From NCBI GenBank assembly GCA_024362935.1, contig JANCRA010000003.1:38873291-38937290 (forward strand): a DNA stretch of 64,000 bases, written 5' to 3'. The translations under genes and the position numbers were made by a program. The notes under the pieces are model-generated. The model saw nothing but the letters and a program-made list of their open reading frames with translations, was not told the origin of the DNA and made no database searches. Source of the stretch: Setophaga petechia. Lineage: Eukaryota; Chordata; Aves; Passeriformes; Parulidae. This document shows, piece after piece, positions 25,401 to 34,696 of the stretch; within the stretch, counting starts at the first letter, position 1; each line of letters opens with the position of its first letter.

Positions 25401-28400
25401 GAAGATCAGTCTAGACTGCTGATACTGCAGAGGTCTCCCAGGAAAAGTGGCCACATGCATTTGGTATTACCTGCAACTTCAGAAGCAGGCACGGACTGAC
25501 ATCTGTATTGCTTCTTTAATTCTGCATTATACACTTTCTGTTTTATTTAATGCCACTTTGATTTGTCTCCCTTGCAAGAGGGATCCCCTCTTTTCAAAGG
25601 ACAATTTACCCAACTGCTACTCACCTGTTTGCTCTGTCTTCACAATGACATTATGAGATTGGTACATGTCACTTCCACACTGACCTGCAAGAAAGCAAAT
25701 TGGCAGATGGGAAGTATGAGAATGAGCACAGAGAAATCAAATGTATTAGCTCCAAGCAGCAACTTCTACACTTGAGCCAGAGGGCTGATTTTGGAGTAGA
25801 AAACATTCCCTCTCTTCTTCATCCTTCAGATTTCTGCCTTAAGTCATATCCAAGAAATTTAGCAATACCATAAATGTGCTATAAGCAGAATAGCAAACAC
25901 AGCAAGTATAATCTGCCAGGCAGGCTTCTGGGGAACGTAAATGACTTTTGAAGATCTCAGAATTCACACTAATGTACACATGTCTCTCTCTAGTATTTAT
26001 TTACCATTCCATTTTAGGTGCTGGAGGTTGCTGTAAAGCAGTTGTCCTGCTGTCCCAGCTGCCTGAGTGAATTCCTGCAGGCTCATACTACACAGATGTT
26101 CCCCATTGATATCAAACTCCTGGAAAGGTATGCAGTTGGCATCCAGTTGGTTGGTATCAAGGAGGTGCTGCAGCCACTCCCAGACTTGAAACTTAGTCCA
26201 GTACTGTGGGTGTATTTCGTGCCACTGGGTTCCATAGAAGCTGCTGGATACTGGAAAAGAAAAAAATACTTACTGTCTCTGATAGCATAATAGTCATCAA
26301 CAATAAGATCTACAGCCAAATTGCACGTCTTGGAAGACTGCAGATCTAGATGCTCTTCTCAGGCCTTAACATTGGCTCAGTAGCTATTGCTGGAGAAGAT
26401 ATTGTAGGGGTTTTGGCCTCAGTTTTCCAACTAAAAATTGGGCATTATTTCATTACACACTTCTTGGCTGATTGATTTGCAGGAATTAACTTATTAATGT
26501 TGGGTAAATACACCAAAGTTCTCTGAGGGAAGATACTTTACAGAAATACTGTTGAAAAGGAATGTGCAGGAAAATTACTTTATTGCATCAGAAAATGATG
26601 GAAAAGCCTTGCAAAACTCTCATAAGGAGGCGTGAAAACTTTCTTTGAATAAGAACTTAGTAGGGGCTAAATATTAATTATGGGTTTAGGAAAAAGAAAG
26701 TTAAAAGCGCTCTCATACTGTTCCACAGTAAAAGCCTATCAGTGTGGGCCATGGTTCCACGACAGAGTTGGCATTCTGATGGTGCAGATTATTGCTGTAG
26801 TCATGTAAGGTGGTCTCTGAATCTAGCTATAAAACTCATTTTTAGCTATGGAAGCTGCCTAATTTTCTTGTTAGAATATCTGAGTCTTTTCTTGGCAATC
26901 TCCTTAACTGCTCTCAGTTGTATGTCATTGCACGACTGTAATTTGCATGTGCAAATGGAAGAAATTCTACATGGGACAGGATCATTATGTAAGATAAGAG
27001 CAAAGGCAGGATTGCTTTGGTCTGTCCTCACAGAGTTCAGTGCAATTTATTCCCTGGGAAAGGAGGAAAACGGACTATGCCAGACAGAGGCGACAGTGAG
27101 ATAAAATGTTCACAAGTGCAAGAAGGGTTTAAGGCTGAGGGAATGAGAGATTACAGAGGGGAGAGACTGCCATGGCCTAGCTCTGCAGGGACCTCGCTCC
27201 AGGATGTGGCACCAGTCTGTTCCCAGTCTCCTCTAGAAGAAAATTACCACACGGTGAGAAACAGTGGGTATTGCCAGAGGACCACAAGCACCAGAATTGG
27301 CACATTTTAGGAAATCACTTTAACTCAGGTGCACTAGACCTCAGGTTTCTTCAGCTGAGGTACAGGACACAGTTTCCAGGTAACACAGAAACGATACCCA
27401 CAGTTATTTAGCTTTCTTTATCAATATTGGCCAACAAGGCTTGTGTAAGTAACTTAGGGAGTTTGCAGGACTGTTCCTCATCCTACTATTGAAGATGTGG
27501 GGAATGAGTGTGGAAATTATTTAAAATGTGGTATGTCAGAGAAAAAAGGCGTGCTGGAGCTGTTATATATCCCCTGAAAAGGAGATTGATTGTATTCTTA
27601 TCACTTCAGAAGAGTAAAGTGATTTCAAAGGCCATGGGAATCCTAATGTTAGCAAAGATACTTTCATGAGAGGAGAAAATAGCTTAGGTAAAAGTAAGTT
27701 TAGCGGTGAGTTACTGGGCAGGCTGGTCTGAGCTTTGAGATTCCTGTCCCTCTAAAACTTAAGTGAATCCTGAGGAGTTTCACCCTGGAACTTGGATATA
27801 GACCCCCACCATTTGCCTCCACAAAATCCTATGGAAGAGTGAAACTCAGACATTACTTTTTTTGTGTATGACACTGTTATAGAAAAACAAATACATTTAT
27901 TAAGCACATGTTGATGTATTCCTGTGTATTTAGAAATTACACAGCAAAAAGAATAAGCATTTCATTAAGTGGAAACTTTAATTGTAAGGTTTGTTATGGT
28001 ATTATTTGGATCAGAAGGACAAGAGTAGCATACAATTGTCCACTTAGATTTTAAGTTTTACCTGTCCATTGAATAATGAAGAGAATTCTAAAATTATGTC
28101 AAGCACCTATAGAGATACAGGTTTATATATATTTTTATACTGAGAGAATATATATGAATACATTTTTATGTACCCAGATAAATAATCAGAAAACAGTAAG
28201 GAGCAATAAAGAGAAAAAATCACAAGCCACAAGCTACCTAGTCCTCTAATACCAGTCTAATTAGAAAGCTATCTAGAAATTTGAATCGAAAAAGCAAATA
28301 CAACAAAGGAGTAAAAATATTATTCCCCTGGAAAGCCAGAGGGGTGATTAGCATTAAACAGTAATGTTGGTTCAGAGGAAGCACGAGGGGTAAAGGTACG

Positions 28401-28778
28401 AGAGAAAGAATTCTGGACTAAGAGAGAACTTCTGGCATTTTCAACACCATTAAATTTTAAGAAAGAGAGCCAGTAAGGAAACGAACAATAAACTGATCCC
28501 TGTTGTAAGTTCAGCTTTTTACAAACGAAGTAAAACATGAAAATTTTTCCTACCAGAAGTGAAACTCCGGTAAATTAGTACTACAGAAAACTAATACTTG
28601 TACATGCTTAAAGGTGTAGCAGCCCTTTTCCCCTGGCTTTATTCCCAAAAATACTGCTCAGAGCAGTTCAATTCCTCCTACCATTGCATGTGGAATATCC
28701 GTCTGTCCAGGAAGGCTGCTGGTGGAGTAGATTGCTGCTGGAATTGATACTCATCCTGCCAGCTCCTTCCAAAATCAT
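16371..28778 (-). CDS. EHF: EHF (ETS homologous factor, ESE3) - complete coding region, 8 coding exons
   Basis: Join, in transcription order: 28778-28682, 26250-26005, 25684-25625, 23232-23164, 23073-23005, 19908-19849, 17451-17256, 16470-16371. The parts sum to 897 nt (298 codons plus TAA), with a GT donor and AG acceptor at every junction and one continuous frame. The protein has an N-terminal Pointed/SAM domain (about residues 42-115), a Ser/Lys-rich linker (116-201) and a C-terminal ETS domain (about 204-293). EHF is a nuclear transcription factor of the ESE subfamily that binds GGAA/T sites and controls epithelial differentiation genes. ETS segments such as [15 protein letters not shown] and [15 protein letters not shown] fit EHF rather than ELF5 or ELF3, because ELF5 differs at many of these positions. 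Length agrees with mammalian EHF. Sequence identity is seen directly; function is family knowledge. Confidence 0.97.
16471..17255 (-). other. EHF: EHF intron 7
   Basis: 785 bp between the two ETS exons, GT-AG. AT-rich, with a short (AT)n run near 16589-16603. Nothing else recognised. Confidence 0.9.
17256..17451 (-). CDS. EHF: EHF coding exon 7 (N-terminal two thirds of ETS domain, residues 201-266)
   Basis: 196 nt, acceptor cccttttcag/ac, donor ag/gtgagc. It encodes the ETS winged helix-turn-helix from [12 protein letters not shown] through the recognition helix [11 protein letters not shown]. Arg263 and Arg266 correspond to the two invariant arginines that contact the GGA core in ETS proteins (ETS1 Arg391/Arg394). 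The intron interrupts the codon of Arg266 after its second base. The open frame continues upstream of 17451 into the intron, so the apparent 103-residue frame has a false N-terminus. Confidence 0.97.
17452..19848 (-). other. EHF: EHF intron 6
   Basis: 2397 bp, GT-AG. Contains a minus-sense CR1 3' fragment (about 18534-18948) and a short CA-type microsatellite near 18979-19000. The rest is unannotated intronic DNA. Confidence 0.9.
18534..18948 (-). mobile_element. CR1 LINE 3' fragment (minus sense) in EHF intron 6
   Basis: Read on the minus strand the end is ...ggtccttttcaacttgaga then tattctgattct, the characteristic CR1 3' terminus (low coordinates). The plus strand shows the reverse-complement hallmarks, such as ggggagcctgttccagtg, ttctgggtgaagaacctt and gctgaacaggctgaca. 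It is 5'-truncated, as most CR1 copies are, and shares the orientation of EHF. The 101-residue plus-strand frame here is only a reverse reading of the element. Confidence 0.85.
19849..19908 (-). CDS. EHF: EHF coding exon 6 (basic linker before ETS, residues 181-201)
   Basis: 60 nt, acceptor cttctctgcag/ac, donor a/gtaagt. It encodes [19 protein letters not shown], ending with one base of Asn201. The Lys/His-rich end (SHTKKHN) immediately precedes the ETS domain, as in mammalian EHF (CHTKKHN). The first part is poorly conserved. Phase 1 at both ends, so inclusion or skipping does not change the frame. Confidence 0.93.
20398..20421 (+). other. Canonical G-quadruplex motif in EHF intron 5
   Basis: Four G-runs of 6, 3, 5 and 4 with loops CA, T and AAA fit the G3+N1-7 rule. 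It lies on the strand opposite the EHF transcript, i.e. the template strand. Confidence 0.7.
20873..20914. promoter_or_regulatory. Candidate intronic enhancer core: octamer - AP-1 - ETS - octamer
   Basis: Within 42 bp there are two perfect POU octamers ATTTGCAT (20873-20880 and 20907-20914) flanking a perfect AP-1 site TGACTCA (20888-20894) and an AGGAA ETS core (20896-20900). A further octamer is at 21591-21598, next to CAGGAATG. AP-1 and ETS motifs are typical of epithelial enhancers. Function is inferred from motifs only, and ATTTGCAT is fairly common across this window. Confidence 0.35.
21830..22010. repeat. G/T-rich low-complexity tract ending in an 18-base T run
   Basis: The plus strand is almost purely G and T: a run of eight G, then ttgggttttggggg, then TTG-type repeats, closing with 18 T at 21993-22010. 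Open frames of 60-220 residues here are artefacts of composition. Confidence 0.85.
22050..22730. other. GC-rich block in EHF intron 5, identity unknown
   Basis: About 680 bp clearly richer in G+C and CpG than its surroundings, ending about 275 bp from exon 5. I see no recognisable protein or repeat family. On the minus strand it is followed by ATTAAA (22021-22016) and an 18-base A run, which could mark a retroposed sequence. Alternatives are an internal CpG-type regulatory element, or an insertion not recognised here. Confidence 0.45.
23005..23073 (-). CDS. EHF: EHF coding exon 5 (linker, residues 158-181)
   Basis: 69 nt, acceptor aatttccag/ag, donor g/gtaaga. It encodes [15 protein letters not shown] followed by TPSHQSS. 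The [14 protein letters not shown] stretch is near identical to mammalian EHF, while the last residues are divergent. Phase 1 at both ends. With the previous exon it forms a closely spaced pair (90-bp intron). Confidence 0.95.
23074..23163 (-). other. EHF: EHF intron 4 (90 bp)
   Basis: Minimal-length intron between the two 69-nt exons, donor gtaact and acceptor tttccag, both verified by the continuous protein frame. Confidence 0.92.
23164..23232 (-). CDS. EHF: EHF coding exon 4 (linker, residues 135-158)
   Basis: 69 nt, acceptor tttaccttcag/at, donor g/gtaact. It encodes [15 protein letters not shown] followed by SGYGSTV, matching the mammalian linker segment with WKDENYLYDTNYGSTV. Phase 1 at both ends. 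It is separated from the next exon by only 90 bp, and the plus strand across the pair is read as an unrelated open frame (23023-23262), which is a shadow. The conserved Tyr/Trp-rich motif suggests a short functional element in an otherwise flexible linker (inference). Confidence 0.95.
23233..25624 (-). other. EHF: EHF intron 3
   Basis: 2392 bp, GT-AG. Contains an A-rich run near 23327-23354 and a T-run near 25269-25293. No repeat family recognised with confidence. Confidence 0.88.
25625..25684 (-). CDS. EHF: EHF coding exon 3 (linker, residues 115-135)
   Basis: 60 nt, acceptor ctttcttgcag/gt and donor g/gtgagt. It encodes [19 protein letters not shown] between the split codons Gly115 and Asp135. 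Mammalian EHF has the equivalent VIVKTEQT segment directly after the Pointed domain. VIVKTEQT contains a possible sumoylation consensus (V/I-K-x-E, here VKTE), a motif common in ETS-factor linkers; whether it is used is inference. Phase 1 on both sides, and only 320 bp downstream of the Pointed exon. Confidence 0.95.
25685..26004 (-). other. EHF: EHF intron 2
   Basis: 320 bp between the Pointed exon and the first linker exon. Nothing recognised inside. Confidence 0.9.
26005..26250 (-). CDS. EHF: EHF coding exon 2 (Pointed/SAM domain, residues 33-115)
   Basis: 246 nt, phase 1 at both ends; acceptor tcttttccag/ta, donor g/gtaaat. It encodes essentially the whole Pointed domain, including [26 protein letters not shown] and [17 protein letters not shown], which match the ESE-type PNT fold (a helical bundle for protein-protein contact and a transactivation surface). 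The domain sits in a single symmetric exon, so skipping it would leave the ETS domain in frame, giving a DNA-binding form without Pointed domain. Open frames on the plus strand across 26018-26290 are antisense shadows. Confidence 0.97.
26251..28681 (-). other. EHF: EHF intron 1 (first intron inside the coding region)
   Basis: 2431 bp, GT-AG. Contains a weak MIR-like segment at about 27310-27372. The remainder is AT-rich and unassigned. Confidence 0.88.
27310..27372 (+). mobile_element. Possible MIR core fragment (plus sense)
   Basis: gaaatcactttaactcaggt followed by acctcaggtttcttcagct resembles the MIR core (gcaagtcacttaacct... cctcagtttcctcatc). Only about 60 bp, so it may be chance. Confidence 0.25.
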
Positions 28779-28781
28779 GAT
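28682..28781 (-). CDS. EHF: EHF coding exon 1 (start codon, residues 1-32)
   Basis: The ATG is at 28778-28776, three bases inside the exon, after an acceptor read as cttacag/atcATG. An A at -3 gives a good Kozak context. It encodes [10 protein letters not shown]... ending ...WTDGYSTCN, the characteristic N-terminus of EHF, and ends with one base of Val33 before the donor g/gtagga. Because the splice acceptor lies just 5' of the ATG, the 5' UTR is almost entirely on one or more further upstream exons (higher coordinates), which I could not identify. A 142-residue open frame over 28678-29106 crosses this exon in a different frame and is not the gene. Confidence 0.94.
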
Positions 28782-29185
28782 CTGTAAGTGAATCAAACAG
28801 CTTGCTTAGTGAGCGGTGTCTAGTCCAAGAGGTAAATGGCAAAAAAAAAAAAAAATCCACTGAAGGTGAAGCAAGGAGGCCAATTCCATTTGTAGAAGAA
28901 GATACAACTGAAATCAAGAACATGTTGACACAACCCCTTTTCCACTGCCACAAAATCTCCTTATGATAAACATTACCATGATTAATTTGCATACGCAAGA
29001 AGCAAGTTTCTACAGCTGCCCATCCATAAATGAATAATCTGTAATCAGAAAAGAAGCCGAATGAAAAGACAAGGCTCCTGACAGAGCAATACATGAAAAC
29101 TGCCAAGCTTTGAGAAATGAAATACTAAATAGTTTTACTTTTTTTTTTTTTCTGCTTTAAAGAGAAATGTGATTTAAACAAGTTC

Positions 29186-29229
29186 TTCTCTTTTTTCCTT
29201 TTTTTCTTTTCTTTTTTTTTTCTTTTAGG
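29186..29229. repeat. Polypyrimidine (T/C) tract upstream of EHF coding exon 1
   Basis: T/C-only stretch of about 40 nt on the plus strand, purine-only on the EHF sense strand, about 400 bp upstream of the exon. Confidence 0.75.
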
Positions 29230-32200
29230 AGAGAGAAAGAACTTTCCCATAATTGCAAATGAAACTAAATGGTAGACTACAAGCCATGCTCAGAAAATCC
29301 TTCACACAGAAGGATACCCAAAGTGTTACAGGGAGGTAGCCTTACAGGGAATATCTTGTCAGCTGACCCAGTTTCTTATCTGATCTGTGTCAGCAGTGTC
29401 TATAACACTTCTTGGTAACAAATATCACAGATCATAGATTTCAACCCACCAAAAAAATCAGATGGTCAAAGATCTTGTAAATGAGACAGCCATTCTTGTG
29501 GCTGTCTGTACAGAATCAATATAGTGGAGGGACAGCATTCCCCAAGACTGCATTCCCTCTTTTAAGCAAACTTTTCTTTCCGTGTATCTTAGCATTAGCA
29601 CCATGAGTAAAATTGTCCTGTACTTTTTGATACCTTAAAAACTAAAAACCATCTTGTATGACATTCTAGAAAAATGTTACATTTATTCCATGTTTAACCA
29701 TTCCAATGAAAGCATACATAATTCCCCAGTCATGGGTACTCTTGGCGTTTTATATTATCTTTCAGTGGTGAGAAGTTGTAAAGCTTAAAAATATATATAA
29801 TAACCAAAGATATTTGTGAGGACATTGGGAAAGTAATTTGTTAAACATTACAAAGGCTTTGGATTGTAATTCTTATATACACAGGGGAAAAAAAAAGAAA
29901 ACCAAACCCCTGTTCAAAAATATTGAAAGCCGCAAAGTCTGTAAAAACAAAACATTAGACATCAGGATGGCATGTGCATGCAACTAGACTTCACCCTAGA
30001 ATTAAAAAGGTTATGAAATACAAAATAGACTTGTGAAGGGTAAAGTCACTGGTCTTGGCTGTTTATCCACTGAGGCCAGTGAAAAACATCTACTGAGAGC
30101 ACATCTGTACCCCCTACAAGCTGATGCCCAGCAACCTTTTCGATAAAAGACAAGGAGTCAAAAGAAACACTTACAGCCTTGGTTTTAAAGGACCAGTCTG
30201 AAAATTACCTGGATTGGTATTTTCCTCTGTCATTTAAAATAAACCATGTAACTTAAAACTTACAAGTACCTGTTTCTTCCCCCTCCACCCCGATATGTAT
30301 TAGAAAGGGAAAGGGAGAGAGGTTACTGACAATTGCCTAAAAAACCAAAGCCTTAGAAAGTTTAAGGAAGTTTATCACAGAGAATGGTGTGCTTTTTTTT
30401 GGTAAATACACAGAATGGCAAAATCAAACCATGAATGATTTGTCAGTCGCTTTCCACTTTTAATTCTAGCCAATCTGTGATTCAGTGACCACTTGCAAAG
30501 AGGATTTAATTTCTCATAGTAGATATATCAGGTTATAAAACATTAACAATTGAGAGAGATTCTTTTTGTGCCATTCTGGCCAAATGAAAGATTATTATCA
30601 CATCAGTCAGTACATTTATACAAGTTAGAGGACTTTTTTCAGCCCTGTGTAAAGGCCAAGTGACTTAGTATTGTGAGTGAGAAGGTGTGAGGAAGAATTT
30701 GAATTCAATCTCATTATTAAACATGTTCAGCCTATAATGCATATAAATTATATACTTGACGTGCAAGAACTTTTAAGCAATAACGTATGCTTGACAGTCA
30801 ATACACACACTTCTGAGGCTATAAAGGTTGATGTTGTATCAAGTTATTTCTTTAAATTTGGTTTAAATCATTAAAGACAATTAGGTATGAATGAATGAAA
30901 TATTAATGAAAAAGAGCTTATTACAGTATCAAATAAAGGTGAGGTAAAATACCACCTATTCTAGGAAAACAATAAAAATTGAGGATTAGGAAAACACACT
31001 TAGAAACTTAGTTTGTTGAATTCATTTCTTTTTAAAACATTATAATATGCAATTCATAACTTAAATTCACTGATCTGAATTAACAGTTTCAGAAGCTATC
31101 TCAGAATTAAAAGTACTGTGTTATGTGGCTTTGTATTCCACAACTTCTGTAGTTTCTGGAATTCTACACAGAATTCATAACTTGCGCAAAAGGCTTACAA
31201 GTACGTCTGACAAAGCGTGCATATGAACTGAAACTATTTTTGTGTAATTTAGTCCTAAAATTCAGTTAATTTTTTCTTCTTCGTAACTAATCAGGTGAAT
31301 TTCCAAACCAAAAGATCCTATGACACTTTTATTCAGCAACTGAAGCTATGGATAACTAAATAAACCAAATCATGTGTCTTGCACAGTTTTTCCACCCTAG
31401 CAGTAACTAAAATCAATGCACATTAGAGATCTGAAAAGAAGAACTTTGACAGCCTCTTCCTGAGATATGGATTTTAGTTATTTTCCTTTAAAATGTCCTC
31501 TCCCTATCGCAGTCTAGTAGACAATTGCTCTTCACTGTATCCCTGAACATTAATATTATTTTCAATAATGTCCATGGAACTTGCTTTACAATTGAATTAA
31601 TCAATCATTCCAGTTTGGGAAACTAAATAAATTAATCTCAACCTCAATAAATCAATTAATTTCTAGTATCACCTGTAGGAACAATTGTGCCTAAGAAGGA
31701 AAATTTACATTATGACATTAATCACAGAAGAAGGACTGGATTTAGCTTTAACCTAAACTTTGCCAAAGTTCTGCGTATTACTCAAGGAACAGGTTTTTTG
31801 GTGTCTTGAAAATTTTCAGGTCACCTCCTTTATCTTAATGCAAGGGTGTTCCTTCTTTGGAAATCATTATAGCACTTTGTTCAGGAGGATTATAAAGTCC
31901 TACTAACAGCTTCCACACCTTTGCTTGGAAGCATACAGCATTATGCTCAACAATATTTTCTGTACGAAAACTAAACTGGGATTTTCTTCATGTCATCCTA
32001 TATATGCCTTTCTTTGCTAAAAATTCATGGAAGATCTATGCTTATAGCAGTGGCTCATCCCATACTTGAAAAGATTTTGAGTCAGGACATTGGAACCAGC
32101 GTGTTCCTCATTAGTCCAGGGCCAAATGCTCTAATCTCCCCGGCATACAGACAAACCTGGTTAAAGGGTGTGAAACCTCAAGGGGAAGGACACATAAGAT

Positions 32201-34622
32201 GTTCAGTTTTCTTTTAATTATATTCCATGTATCAAAGTGAATTGTGGAACTAATGAAGCCTTGTTTCCTATGAATGTGTATCTTGTGGTTGGATTCTCTA
32301 GTGTCTAGTAAGATGTGAGTGCTGATTGAAGTTTTTCCCACGGTTGGGGCATTCATAATATCTCATTGTCTCAAAGCAGTGAGCTCAAGCGTCACTCTTT
32401 CTTTCAGATCAAGTATTAATGGATTTTCCTTCTGTACTTGGCAGCCAGTTTTCATTAATCTTGTAAAAACTTCATATATCTGGGACTTGTACCCCCATAT
32501 CAAATTTAATTAAAATTGGTGATGAAACTCAAAGACTGTTACAGGCCATATGTAAAAGCCAAAACACAGAATTACCAGGAAAGCCTCATTTCCTCTAAAA
32601 ATTGTATTAAAAGGGTCTCTAGCTGAGGTGATAGTTTGGAAAATAAAATAAAAAAACCCTTGAGATCTTTCCGTCTACTATGACATGGTACATTTTAAAT
32701 GAAAGCATGGATAAAATATCATTTGAGTATATAATCACATGTATTTTTATAGACATACACACACAAATGTCTATGTCTGCATGGCAGGTGTCTGTACACG
32801 CAATCCCATTCTGTTCCCCTGAAGAGGTGCTGTCTCTGGAGTTATAACACTACATAAATAACACTTTACTCAGCCAGCGCAGTTAGATATAGCTCTGCAC
32901 TGGTGTTTAGCAAAATTCCTTCTGGGGAGAGTCCTGTTAGAAGGGATTAGTGCATTTTAAAAAAAATCTTCCACCAACATTCATTATATCAGGTGGTATT
33001 TCAAGACCAAACCCTGAAGGTCTCTCTTAGTAAAAGCTCTCACTGGAGTCTGAAGGAGCTTTGGCTGAGCCAGAACCCAGCAAGTTGGCAGCAGAAGCAG
33101 GTCATTTGCTCTGCTCTTCTTCTCTTCCATGACTACCTGACCACTCTGAGCAAACAGCAGTAATGGAAAGAGCAAGGAGCCATGGCCTGCCTGTGGAGCA
33201 AATTCAGTATTACAGAAAAACATATTTACAAATCCTTGAACCTTGAACACTGTATAGTGCACTCTATGCCAATTATTTTATTGCACTACAGGTGTGCTCT
33301 GAAAATAAATTACTCCGATCCCCATTTTCACATTCAACACAATGAATCTTAACAACCATGGAAAGAGTTTCTCCTTTCTTTGAACCAGAATCTTTTGAGA
33401 ACAGCTTACATTAAATGACATGAAAATTCCAAACACAGGAAAGGCGAATAAGCGCTACAGAGAAAGTGACTGAATCCTTAAGTAGTATAACCAGAGTGAT
33501 TGTTCTGATATCAATTTGTATAGCTGCCCATGGACACAACTCTGAAATGAACTAAGGGGGCATGGAAGGGGAGCCCATAAGAGAAAGCGGTCCACAGGGG
33601 AAGAGGCCCCCAGCCGTCCCATTGGTAAAGCCATGCACTCTGCTCAAAACACAACAACAACGTCTAGGGCAAAACAGACTGAAACTACTAAGCCATGACT
33701 CCACCTGTAAGCTATGCAAAGTCTAAGAGTGACTTCTAGCTGAGACAAGCTCAGTGCAGCTCCTCCTGGCGTGTCCAAAAGGGTGGATCTCTTTTGGCAT
33801 ATTTACCTATGGGATTCTTCCCCATTTTTCCCCTTTTACCATCATGGCTGAACTTCAAATGTAGATTTCACCTGGGCCTATTTTCTTTGAAGTGTGTTAT
33901 GTACACAGTGAAGACACAATCCCTGCTTTTCAGGGCTTGGAGTTTATGGAACAAGTATCTACAGAGTGTGTTAAATATTTTAGATCATTACTGCATCTTG
34001 GATTACAGTCAAAGACTTACACAGTGATCTAAAATAAATGATACCAAGTAATTGCAACTGAAGAGTAACAAAATCTGGATTTTTAATCCTTTTCTTGAAA
34101 AATTAAAAGACTACTGAATGGGCAAAGTTTTCAAGACTTCACAAAGGACACGTAGGACATAGCATGTGGACTTGTTTTACACATACGGCTGCTTCAGAAA
34201 CATAAATGCCTTGTACTTGTAATGTATGTGATCAATTAGCTGCTTTGCATTCCAACCAGCTATTTTACATCTCCAGTGGTGGTAAGGGCAGGCACAAACT
34301 GAATATATGAATGTTGAAAGCCTGTTTGCATGTTACAGTGAGCTTTGGGTCTTCTGTTGCGGGGGTTTTTTTTATTCCCTTTCATTTAATGTGCATTACT
34401 ACCAGGGCTCCAGGGTCCTAGTCTGAGCCAGTGTGTCTATACATACAGCCATGGCTGACCCAAAGATTGCCCTGTGATCTTTATCTGTCTAATTTGCAAA
34501 GGTCTCAGGTTCATGCCTGGTGTCTGTGCCAGACTCCTACATAAGGTATCATCCTTGCTCACTCTCAAATGTAATCTTTTCCGCAGTGTGTTAGCTTCTC
34601 TTCTGGCAATGTAGATTCAGTT

Positions 34623-34696
34623 GTAGCTAGCACACTACAGGTTTCTTGTTTCCTTGTGTGTAGCTAGCACACACACTTCCTTGTTTCCTCACCTAC
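34623..34696. repeat. Two-copy imperfect tandem duplication, 37-bp unit
   Basis: Both units start gtagctagcacac (34623 and 34660) and contain cttgtttcct. The first has a short insert around acaggtttc. Each unit carries a TTTCCT (AGGAAA) ETS-type core. Confidence 0.75.

Noticed and set aside
26018..26290. 90-residue plus-strand frame
   Set aside because: Exact antisense of the EHF Pointed-domain exon.
28678..29106. 142-residue minus-strand frame over EHF coding exon 1
   Set aside because: Wrong frame relative to the EHF protein and crosses the splice acceptor.
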